Of a DNA stretch of 64,000 nucleotides, positions 1 to 8,997 are shown piece by piece. The position numbers and the translations under genes are program-made. Position 1 is the first letter of the stretch; each line of letters starts with the position of its first letter. The notes beneath the pieces were generated by a model. The model ran no database searches and was not told the DNA's origin. It saw nothing but the letters and a program-made list of their open reading frames with translations. Source of the DNA: Lepiota brunneoincarnata (lineage: Eukaryota; Basidiomycota; Agaricomycetes; Agaricales; Agaricaceae); contig JAEBUN010000058.1 in the NCBI GenBank assembly GCA_023014365.1, forward strand, positions 1-64,000, read 5' to 3'.

Positions 1-6
1 TTAAAA

Positions 7-690
7 CGCCGGTTATATGCCGTGCGGAGCGTTCTTTGCGGTAAGTACTACCTTACCTTCCCGACGAGGGCGGCATACTAATACTATGTTACCCCCCTAA
101 CCCGAACCCGAACCTAACCGGACCTAACCGGCTCGGTCGGGCGGGGCGTCCTCTAGCAGACCCGTGGGAAGGATAGCCATCTAAGGTAAGTACACCGCCA
201 CCGGCAAATCATGTCGCCGGTGCCGGGTTTCACAAGTTCTCACGCTTGGACCCCGTGCGAAAGTGCACCTTGTTACGTTGTCACGTGACGGCCCTACCCC
301 GGCCCGGATTGTTCCGTCGTCGAGTAACATAGCCCGATGGCACGTGACCGGTCGCACGATCACGTGACTTTTCCCAGACGCAAGCGCGCGTCTAAGTCAG
401 CGCGGTAAGTTTTGAAACTCGAAGTTAAGTTTTTAATCCTATTTTCACCTGTTATTAACGGGGGGATTATAAATACGTTCCGCGGATTTTGATCTATCGA
501 TCAAAAATCGCAATCGATCGCTATCGGCGACAATCGATTGGACGGCAGGTATCTGACGGATATCGTGCGCCTGATGAGTCTTTATAAGACGAAACGGGTG
601 GGTAGTTGGAAACCCCAACAACCCGTTGCGCCCCACCGTCGCGACTCGTGTTTTAGTCCCCCCTTCCCTAACCCTAACCCGTCCCGCTCC
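7..690 (+). repeat. Subtelomeric repeat unit 1
   Basis: First copy of a repeat that recurs at about 1496, 2175 and 2641. It contains a degenerate telomere-type run (CCCTAA/CCTAACC) near 92-130, three CACGTG palindromes between about 280 and 367, a TATAAAT-like box near 468, a stretch shared by all copies (about 525-635), and a second CCCTAACCCTAACCC run at about 665-681. A GTAAGT at 41 and a TACTAAT at 76-82 resemble intron donor and branch-point signals. The CCCTAA strand on top at the left end is what a left chromosome end should show. The pure telomere array itself is not in the window. Confidence 0.85.
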
Positions 691-701
691 CGTATAACCT
701 T

Positions 702-1082
702 GTGAAACTAGGCCTTCCCAAAAAGGCGTTTGAGCTGATGCGACTCTTTACTAAGATCCCGCGTGCTGAAGCCGAGGCTGACTTGGCGGAGTGTGCAAAG
801 GATTGGTGTTTAGACGAGGGTTGGCAAGGACCCTTTTTGCGGCTAGATAAACTCGGTCTTTTTGGTCGACGTCTGTTGGTTTCGAAGAAAAGAACCCGAC
901 AGATAATGGATCTCACGTCAATCTGGCGTGCTTCCGTCCTCGCGCGGCGCGACCGCCAGGCGTTAATAACCGACTTCTTCGCAGAAGCTCGAGCTCCCGT
1001 GGCCTCTTCTTCCGCTCCGGCGGTAGAACACCATCGTGAGAAGACGCCTGATCCGTGGATCGCGATTGCGAACTTCGATTGA
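702..1082 (+). CDS. Hypothetical subtelomeric ORF in the spacer between repeat units
   Basis: Open frame of 126 codons in the spacer between repeat units 1 and 2. The start taken here may not be an ATG. The predicted product is charged and amphipathic (Lys/Arg/Glu/Ala-rich, with segments such as AFELMRLFTKIPRAEAEADL) and looks more protein-like than random sequence. I recognise no family. The opposite strand also carries a long open frame (674-1291), so the openness may partly reflect GC-rich composition. No introns or promoter elements are evident. It could be a relic of a subtelomere-borne element. Confidence 0.25.
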   Translation: MKLGLPKKAFELMRLFTKIPRAEAEADLAECAKDWCLDEGWQGPFLRLDKLGLFGRRLLVSKKRTRQIMDLTSIWRASVLARRDRQALITDFFAEARAPVASSSAPAVEHHREKTPDPWIAIANFD

Positions 1083-1495
1083 TATGGCTTACGTGGTATA
1101 CCATGCCAGCCGTAGTTGTCCGCACAACCTAGCTGCGGCGACTGGTACCAAGTCGGCGCCCAAATGGGGAAATCCCTGGGCGTTCGGGTACCGACCTCTG
1201 CGGGGTGATTCCCGTATGTCGGCCGGCCCATATTTGCTGATCTTGAGTAACCTTCCTGGGACCCCGTTGTTAGAAGACTTCGGGGTTGCACGACCTGCGC
1301 TTCGATCGCAGCACGCGAAAACAGGTTTTTAAATAGGTGGCCTTTTATCGGTTTGGGTGTGATGGTGCGGCGTAACCCGGAACCACGTCTGGGGGGGCGG
1401 TTATGCCTCCTTCCTAAGTCTCTCGAAAAGTAGCTCTCGCGTCAAGCGGTAAACAACGCAAGTTCTCTCCCTGGTGGCGGTTAACTCGCTTTTTC
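1083..1495. other. Subtelomeric spacer, no supported gene
   Basis: Unique sequence between the spacer ORF and repeat unit 2. An open frame continues on the plus strand (1036-1332), but nothing recognisable is encoded. The last 100 bases run straight into the shared start of the repeat, CGCCGGTTATATGCC at 1496. If the spacer belongs to the repeating unit, the period would be about 1.49 kb. Confidence 0.5.
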
Positions 1496-2174
1496 GCCGG
1501 TTATATGCCGTGCGGAACGTTCTTTGCGGTAAGTACTACCTTACCTTCCCAACGAGTGCGGCTTACTAATACTAAGCTCACCCCTAACCCTGACCTAACC
1601 CGGACCTAACCGTCCCGGTCGGGCGGGGCGTACTCTAGCAGACCCGTGGGAAGGACAGCCACCTAAGGTAAGTACACCGCCACCGGGTATTCATGTCCCC
1701 GGTGCCGGGTTTCACAAGTCTCCCACGCTTGGACCCCGTGCGAAAGTGCACCTTGTTACGTTGTCACGTGACGGCCCTACCCCGGCCCGGATTGTTCCGT
1801 CGTCGGGTAACATAGCCCGATGGCACGTGGCCGGTCGCACGATCACGTGACTTTTCTCAGGCGTAAGCGCGCGCCAAAGTCAGCACGACGATGGTTTCGA
1901 AACTCGACGATAAGTATTTAATCTATTTTCACCCATTTGATGGGGGGATTACGTACACGTTCCGCGGATCGCGTTACGCAAGTAACCGATCGCAGTCGAT
2001 CGCTATCGGCGACAATCGATTGGACGGCAGGTATCTGACGGATATCGTGCGCCTGATGAGTCTTTATAAGACGAAACGGGTGGGTAGTTGGAAACCCCAA
2101 CAACCCGTTGCGCCCTCCGTCGCGACTCGTGTATTTGAGCTCCCCTTTTCCTAACCCCCCCTAACCCTAACCCT
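1496..2174 (+). repeat. Subtelomeric repeat unit 2
   Basis: Second, nearly full copy of the unit that starts at 7. It keeps the donor-like GTAAGT (1529), TACTAAT (1564-1570), a CTAACCC run (about 1581-1613), a second GTAAGT (1668), the CACGTG palindromes, and ends in CCCTAACCCTAACCC at about 2158-2175. Its 1891-2000 segment differs from units 1 and 3 by clustered substitutions, while unit 3 is almost identical to unit 1, so the copies do not diverge simply with distance. Confidence 0.85.
1891..2154 (+). CDS. Small subtelomeric ORF (87 codons), unit 2 only
   Basis: An ATG-started frame runs through the conserved part of unit 2 and stops in the telomere-type run. The product is basic and aromatic (DGRYLTDIVRLMSLYKTKRV in the conserved part). 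In units 1 and 3 the same C-terminal part is open, but the upstream frame lacks the ATG and contains stops, so only unit 2 could make this product. No family is recognised. It may be chance openness of a repeat rather than a gene. Confidence 0.2.
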   Translation: MVSKLDDKYLIYFHPFDGGITYTFRGSRYASNRSQSIAIGDNRLDGRYLTDIVRLMSLYKTKRVGSWKPQQPVAPSVATRVFELPFS

Positions 2175-2640
2175 CATGTCGCCGGTGCCGGGTTTCACAA
2201 GTTCTCACGCTTGGACCCCGTGCGAAAGTGCACCTTGTTACGTTGTCACGTGACGGCCCTACCCCGGCCCGGATTGTTCCGTCGTCGGGTAACATAGCCC
2301 GATGGCACGTGACCGGTCGCACGATCACGTGACTTTTCCCAGACGCAAGCGCGCGTCTAAGTCAGCGCGGTAAGTTTTGAAACTCGAAGTTAAGTTTTTA
2401 ATCCTATTTTCACCTGTTATTAACGGGGGGATTATAAATACGTTCCGCGGATTTTGATCTATCGATCAAAATCGCAATCGATCGCTATCGGCAACAATCG
2501 ATTGGACGGCAGGTATCTGACGGATATCCTGCGCCTGATGAGTCTTTATAAGACGAAACGGGTGGGTAGTTGGAAACCCCAACAACCCGTTGCGCCCCTC
2601 CGTCGCGACTCGTGTTTATACTCCCCCCTTTCCCTAACCC
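2175..2640 (+). repeat. Subtelomeric repeat unit 3 (5'-truncated)
   Basis: Begins abruptly after a CCCTAACCCTAACCC run, at the point equivalent to base 209 of unit 1, and ends in CCCTAACCCT at about 2632. It is nearly identical to unit 1, including the TATAAAT-like box, with differences of one or a few bases. A junction exactly at telomere-type repeats suggests that it was added by recombination or repair at a former chromosome end. Confidence 0.85.
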
Positions 2641-3040
2641 TACATGATCACATGACGGCCCTACCCCAGCTATGCACCAGGTAATATAGCCTGATGACAC
2701 ATGACTTGTTCTCACGATCACGTGACTTTTCCCAGACGCAAGCGCACGCCTAAGTCAGCACGGTAAGTTTTGAAACTCAAAGCTAAGTTTTTAATCCTAT
2801 TTTCACCTGTTTTTAATGGGGGGATTACTAACATGTTCCACAGATTTCAATCTATCAATCAAAATCGTAATCAATCACTATTGGCAACAATCGATTGGAT
2901 GGCAGGTATCTGACAGATATTGTGCACCTGATGAGTCTTTATAAGACAAAACGGGTGGGTAGTTGGAAACCCCAACAACCCGTTGCGCCCTCCATCACAA
3001 CTCATGTATTTGAGCTCCCTTTTCCTAAACCCCCACTAAT
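2641..3040 (+). repeat. Subtelomeric repeat unit 4 (diverged, CpG-depleted)
   Basis: Innermost copy. It aligns along its whole length with unit 3, but carries many transitions that convert CG to CA or TG. For example, the segment equivalent to ATCGATCGCTATCGGC reads ATCAATCACTATTGGC here. It ends in CCTAAACCCCC. Beyond about 3045 the sequence is unique. This is the oldest-looking copy in the array. Confidence 0.8.
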
Positions 3041-3101
3041 ACTTGGATAATCTAAGCCAAGGCCATTATCCATATTGAGATCTGAAAGTTGAGTGTGAGA
3101 T

Positions 3102-5362
3102 CTAGGTTTCCAGGTTGGCATCTTGCCTCTTTCGCTTCTTCGATGAGCCTTCACCCAAAGAATTTGCCTTAGCCTTGTCATTCAGTGGCCAGCTACCTAA
3201 CCCAAGGTGTCTCCTGAATGCTGTCACAAGCCAAGACTCCTCCTTGATCATGTTCTGTCCTTTCACGTATCTAGCCGCGATGAGATCATTTGCAAGTACC
3301 GGATCAGTCACCAACGTCTTGTTATATCGCTCAATAGCCTCTGCCGATGGACTCTTCATGTAGCGCACAGCAAGTGTGTCCTTGAGCTCCTCAATTAGGG
3401 CATCGAGCTGAGGCCGCTCGTCAAAGACCACTTCGAAGGGCTGCAGAAGCATAGCCTTCTTCAATAGGACCAGCATCCCTCTCATCGTAGGGTTTCATAC
3501 ATTTGCGAAGATTGGCAAGTTTGTTGTGGCGGGTGTAGCGCAATGCAACCCAAGTCAGAACATAAAACGCTGACTCCCGGTCATCCGCGATATCCTGATG
3601 TTGGTCGGTATCCAACCCAGTCTGCGAGCAGAGAGCTGCTGACATGAATTGCCATGTTCCCTGGTAAGATGTTTTGTTTCGTCACCTCATACACGAGACA
3701 GCAAGATAAAACACTTACTGTTCTTTGCACTCGCCGTGCATGCCCATCTCCTTCCCGTCTTGCATTTAAAACATCAAGGCGGATGCATAAATCCCAGTCG
3801 ATCAAAAATCCCCTTCCGTCATCTTTTCCTTCGTCTACCCCGTCGTGCCCAATCATAATGTTGCCAACACTTATGTCACGGTGTAGGATCCTTGCCCCGA
3901 AATACGCCGCTTCATGGGCTATTAAAACCATACATGAATATAGGCGGCAAACACAAGAGAAAAAAGTCAAACCTTCCATCGCATCTGCAATGGCAGTCAC
4001 AAGTTCACAGGTAGACCGAAAGTCGGTTAGATGCCGGCCAATCCTATTCAAAGACATTCGATAGTGCTGGAGGTGGTCTAGGTTGCAGCACCGGAGGGCC
4101 CAGCTCTTGTTCGCTAGTTCATGCGTGCACGTTTCATGCTTTGCAAGGTCATTGCCATGGCCAAAAGGCGCGACGAATGGAACCTTGCTCTCCTCGAGAC
4201 TTCGATAGATGTCCCCTTCCTTCTCTATTCCCGAGACAGCAGGTCTCCAGTAATCTTTGATAAAAACGAGCATATCCTGGAATTCATCATAGGCCACTAA
4301 CCCTCGAGTTGCCCTCCCAAATGGCGAACGGCAGCTGTAGTAGGGCGGATATGAGATGAGATAAGGGTACCCCTTGTTTGGATCGTCGAGTTCTTCATTC
4401 GAGGCATCGCGGTTATGGATTCTCATGCGTCGGATTTCACGGTGACGCCTGTTCCGTTCTGCCAACTTCGATATGGTCTTCTTGAGCTCGAGCTCGTCGA
4501 TATCGGCAGCAGTCGTGACAGTGGGGTCATGACCACGAACGAAAGCCTTGAGACGAGAATAATGCGAAAGGAATTCGGAGAGAAATGGGGTTTCAGGGGC
4601 CGCGTACTCGAAACGTTTGGTAACCACTGCACCACTGCGATCCCAGCGCATTAGCCTAGCGTACCGGCCACATATGAAGATGGAAAATGCGTGGATACGG
4701 AATTGCGAGCCAACCAGGGCAGCGAAATATGAGGCAAGTTGACCCCTGACCTTGCGAGCGTTATCAGAATCACGTTCGAAAGGATACGTTCCTTTGGTGC
4801 TTGGTTCGGGGTCATCGCAAAATGGATCGTCAATCGTAGCGTGCTCGAACTCGACGAAAAACTCGATTCTTGAGAAATCTGTTCCCTCGGCACCCGAATC
4901 GCACCGCTGGTAAGCACTAACGTCGGGGGAAAGCTCGTCGCACCAGGTGTCCGGTTTCTTGTGAGTGTCGACAAACTTGAAGCCTTTAGCTAATTCGCGT
5001 GCGGCTTCAATCTACGTAGACTCCAGTTTGTTCCGCTGCAGAGAATTCAATCCACGACTTACAAACGCGCTGTACATCTCCGGCTCCGCCTCTGCTTTCA
5101 CAAGTCTTGCCCAAAACACCTTCGAATCCCCCGAAGCAGCAGGTACATGATCGGTTTGGAGAAATCTAGTCAGAAATTCGTCGGGTGGCATAGGCCCCAC
5201 AAACTGTCCCTCTATTTCTTGAGCAAGGTCAAGGTCTATGGAAGTTCGGAACTGGACCTTAGAATTGTGATTGTGGGTACCTGAGGTTTTATTCGAGATA
5301 GGCATGATTTTTGGAGGGGACTGGGTGCGCCGAGGGAGGATTGTGGCATGTCGGCTCAACAT
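3102..5362 (-). pseudogene. FunK1-type fungal protein kinase, disrupted
   Basis: The order and motifs match the agaricomycete FunK1 kinase family. There is an N-terminal segment with MPPDEFLTRFL, a middle segment RLMRWDRSGAVVT, the catalytic loop LHRDISVGNIMI, the metal-binding LIDWDLCI, and a C-terminal DDRESAFYVLTWVALRYTRH. A clean GT-AG intron of 58 nt lies at 3661-3718. Two lesions are visible. A TAG at 5012-5014 sits in frame between two segments that are otherwise continuous in the same frame. The frame also changes between about 3420 and 3490, where EVVFDERPQLDALIEEL continues in another frame. FunK1 kinases are expanded in mushrooms, and their substrates are not generally known. If the two breaks are not assembly errors, this copy cannot make a full kinase. 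The family assignment is firm. Confidence 0.85.
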
Positions 5363-5544
5363 TGATCGTGATCGTGATCGCTTGCAATGGTAAGGAGGTT
5401 CGTCACGTCGTCACGTCTTTCTTCACCCGCGCGATCACCAGCACATAGTTTCCCACTTACCAGGACATGAACCGGCGTTGGAGGCCACATATAATATACT
5501 CATTTTTCGCGGCCGCCAGCTCTGCACACCACGGCGAGCAAACG
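5363..5544. other. Intergenic; ATCGTG repeats, no gene
   Basis: Short stretch upstream of the kinase start containing a small GATCGTGATCGTGATCG microrepeat at about 5364-5380 and CGTCACGTCGTCACGTC at about 5402. These may lie in the kinase promoter. Nothing else was recognised. Confidence 0.4.
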
Positions 5545-5878
5545 GCCATTCCACTCCTTCGCGAGATCCCCTGAGAAACAGGCCGGCAACACACCCACAC
5601 CACACAAGCCCGACAGAACCGCACACTGTGGCAGAGAAACCACCTTCCTCGTCGAGAGCCTCGCCATAAAGGTAGCCGGCCTACCACAGATCGAGACGCC
5701 GACGAGGCAAGGTGAGTTGCTCAAAGCCATCCAGTCCCTAGCCGACAACATAGCAGGCCTGATGAACTCTGGCGCCGCTCAACAGTCGAGAATCGATGCC
5801 ATCGAACGCCACCTCACCAACCCCCCACAACAAAGGACCACTCCAACTTCCACCAACAAGAATAACCCCCCGGCCTAG
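5545..5878 (+). pseudogene. Possible retroelement gag-like N-terminal remnant
   Basis: An open frame without a clear start ends at a TAG at about 5877. It encodes a segment predicted to form an amphipathic coil (GELLKAIQSLADNIAGL, then AAQQSRIDAIERHLTNP), followed by a Pro/Thr/Asn-rich tail. Coil plus low-complexity tail is a common look for the start of fungal retroelement gag/ORF1 proteins, but no diagnostic zinc knuckle or protease is present. It lies between two decayed kinase copies in a subtelomeric graveyard. The TE origin is inference. Confidence 0.25.
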
Positions 5879-6119
5879 AGGCAAGCATTCACCAGTGCCC
5901 TTCGATCCCCGCATATGCACAAGTGGCAGCCTCTGCTGATATTCACGGATCATAAATTGTTGCACAGTTTTCATTCTCAGAACATGCCTCGGCTTGTTCT
6001 AAAATCCCGTATTTCCTAGAATGAAGCAGTAAGGACGGTAGGCCGCTGGTGCGTAGTCTGGTATGTAAATGAAAGGAGCAAGATATATGGGGGTCCCATA
6101 AGCCCCTTGGCATGAGAGA

Positions 6120-6460
6120 CAGTGCTATCGTATGGTTACCCGACCAAGTCACGAGGAATCAGGCGACAGGTTTTGGAAAAGACAGGCGGGGGAGTTCTTG
6201 ATCGACTGGAACCTCTGCATTCGGCTTCCAGAAGCAGGACAGGAACCGAATATATGCAAGAACACAAAGGACGGGTGGGTGGCTTGCTTTTTCGTGCTGT
6301 ACTTAAAAAACGTACTAGGGATCGTGGCAATTCATCTCGGCAGCGGTTGGATATCAAGGATGATCAGGAGTCAGCATCTCACATCTTGACTTGGACTGCA
6401 TTGCGCTACACCCGCTACGACGTTCTGAACAAGCTCGACTACCATATGCAAGCCTTCTGA
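6120..6460 (+). pseudogene. FunK1 kinase fragment, second copy
   Basis: A short piece of the FunK1 C-lobe on the plus strand. One frame reads EFLIDWNLCIRLP, matching the LIDWDLCI motif of the copy at 3102-5362. Another frame then reads DDQESASHILTWTALRYTRYD, matching DDRESAFYVLTWVALRYTRH there. The two matches lie in different frames and the intervening sequence is rearranged, so this is a dead fragment. It stands in inverted orientation to the larger copy. Confidence 0.75.
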
Positions 6461-7165
6461 CGAGAAGTCCGTTACGAGGGGGCGAACCGCAGGTGGGAGG
6501 ACTCCGGGCAAAACGCAGCAGGAGAGGCTCAGGAAACGCAATTGGCTTGCACGCACTTTGAGCGATTAACAGAAGCGATGGTTGCAAAGCGTTACTCTGA
6601 GAGTCACATAATAAATCATACTTCTCGAAGTTAATACCAATCAAAACTGATAGCTCCCAACCGTGGCAAAGGCCTATCAGTTAAGACAGACCTGACTATA
6701 TCCATTATCCATATCGTTTTATGACACCATCATCGTCTCGACCAACAGACAGCCGAACAATCGACGTGCGTGAAGAGTCTAGACCCAGCAGAGGTTCTTG
6801 TTGGAGTGCAGTTACAAATGAGTCCTACTTTCCCGTAGTGCAAAGTCGGCCGTCAGGCTGCTGCACCCAGCGATCCCTGTGGCTAGAGCGTGTGAACTTA
6901 GGGGGGGAAATCATTTGGGAAGACATGACATAACATTGCTTCGAGCGCTGTGTACATGAACGTAGACAGCTGCATGGTGGTCGACATGAGCGAACAGAGG
7001 TGTATACAAAGATCGCCTGTGTGGGGTTTCAATCGATAGTGTTTGATGAGGCCTATGAGGGTTTGATAACATGTTTGGTGATGCATCTTTATTTGTCTAT
7101 TTATCAGCACTTGTTGCCTTCCGGCCGATATTCTCCTACGGCAGATGACATTTGTTAGAGCAAAA
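6461..7165. other. No supported gene
   Basis: Only short, unremarkable open frames are present (for example 6721-6933). I see no recognisable protein, RNA or repeat here. Confidence 0.5.
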
Positions 7166-8997
7166 TTATGCTACGGTTGGAGCATGGCTATGAACAAACC
7201 CAACATTACTATCATACCGCACCACTGCCCTCTTCAACTGTCCTGTAGCTATCAAGTCGTGTACATGGTCTGTCTGCGATGCCCGTACCACCTCTTCCAA
7301 ATTCAACTCCTTAAGCACTTTATCACCTCTACTCAGCGTACATGTGTACGCCAACCCCACCAAATACAACGCCATAGTCCCTACAGGAATTACCGCATGC
7401 AGCCACCACCTCCTCCCATTCAGCACCTCCGAAAACGCTTCCAACTCCTGTACGGCAAGCATTGTGCTCGGCGCTGTCTGCATGATCCCATCTAACATGC
7501 TCACCACCGTTTCCCTCCAGAGCTCCTGCGTTATTGGACAATACCTCTCCGCATCCGTTGACGATGGCATGGGTCCCAACACGCCTCCCCTGCAACCGAT
7601 GTGCCAGAATGCGGTCCCCTGCCCTCCCCACCAGTTCAATATAGCGTTGTTCACAGAATCTGCAACACAAGTGTTCGCGTCGGCGCTGTCGCATCCTGAT
7701 GTCAAGGGTGTACTCGGTAGGAGCACGCCCGTCCCCTCCATCTCCCCTGGTTCCATCTCCAACCAATGCGTACATAGTGCAATATTCATCCCTCCATCAC
7801 TCGTCTGCGTTGCATTTGGAATTAGGCTTGTTGTGTTGCTTACCCATAGGTAGCTCGTAACCGCGGTCCCAATCCTATGGAACGACACATGAAGACTCAT
7901 CACCTTCGTTGCAATGAATCTTTTTTGGTTGATCCAGATGTGCCACTCAGGGCCTGACGCGCCTGACTCCAGGGTGTAGTTGTTCCACCCTTCACACGAG
8001 AACCGACCCGTAATCCTCGGTCCTCCGGGAACCACATGGAAACCTTGTGCGTTCCTCGCACCTGGTACGACGGTTGTTCCTCTTAGCGCTCCGTCGTGCT
8101 TCTTGTCGTTCCGTAACGCCCACTGGATTACTTTTTGTGTTGCCAGTAATTGCCCGTCGCTGTTTAGCTGAGCCAATGAGCTGTCTGGGAACCTAGCAGT
8201 TCCATTGAACGTGAATGCCGCCCCTCTCACCCCAACCTCCTTCTCAATCGACAAACCAGTCACCAACGAGATAGCCGCGCCTGATACCAACCAGTCCAAA
8301 TACAAATAACGAGAGCAGCCGATTGTTCTTTCTGAGCAAGAGCAAAGCCGCATCAACGACGCTTCCCCTGATTGCCCCAAGAATTAAGTCAAGGTTGTTG
8401 ACCGTGTTTCCTTGGTGAATGAGAATAAACCACGCTTGATACGCGCTGAGTTTCAGCATCCCGATCGAGGATATCATGGCACCCGCTTTCAGCCAGTAGG
8501 ACATGAATGCTTGGAGCAATTGGAGAACGTTGGTGGTGTTGGGATCAAATGACCCCGGGCAATCTGCCGTTGCGGGGCAGGTGTGAATTTTGGGTAGAAT
8601 GAGGGCCCGGGTCAGCCCAATACCCAAGAACATTAACGCAACGCCGGCAAGCACCCATGTACTCGTCTTGCGTGTAAGGTACAATAGGACTTCCCACTTC
8701 GTCGCCCTAGAGTGCGCGGAGCTGTACGAAGGAGGAGAGTTGAGCGGGGGATGCTGTCCGGAGAATACCCGGAAAATGTCCTAGGCGCTGTGTTTCGTGA
8801 GCTGTGTTGCCGGCAAGAAGGGAATGTGTCGAGTCGCTAGGACCGGGGAAGGAAGGATCAGAACTGTGGGGCTTGAGTTCACCTTCCTCCAGGAGCCATT
8901 CATTTGTCGAGTTGAACTCTGTCTGGGGTCTGCGGCTGGGAGCAAGGGGCAAGGGTTTCATGGTGGAGTTGAGCGATGATGATTGACTCGTCGCCAT
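7166..8997 (-). pseudogene. Multi-pass membrane protein with large ectodomain, frame-disrupted
   Basis: The minus strand encodes an N-terminal Ser/Pro-rich cytosolic tail (from ATG 8997). Next comes a basic stretch leading into a first membrane segment (WVLAGVALMFLGIGLTRAL), a Cys-containing loop, further hydrophobic segments, an ectodomain of about 250 residues with several N-x-S/T sites and cysteines, a last membrane segment (HAVIPVGTMALYLVGLAYTC), and a charged tail ending at 7166. I recognise this layout as a family of uncharacterised agaricomycete membrane proteins, without known function. The frame breaks at 8286-8293, where ACCA is duplicated in tandem. Removing four bases would join the LLSLFVFG frame to the SGAAISLVTG frame. 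The frame also changes between the N-terminal tail and the first membrane segment, where I found no convincing intron. Either the gene is dead or the assembly has indels. Confidence 0.6.

Noticed and set aside
674..1291. 205-codon minus-strand ORF in the subtelomeric spacer
   Set aside because: It overlaps the plus-strand ORF, is Ser/Arg-rich in the manner of an antisense shadow, and shows no domain.
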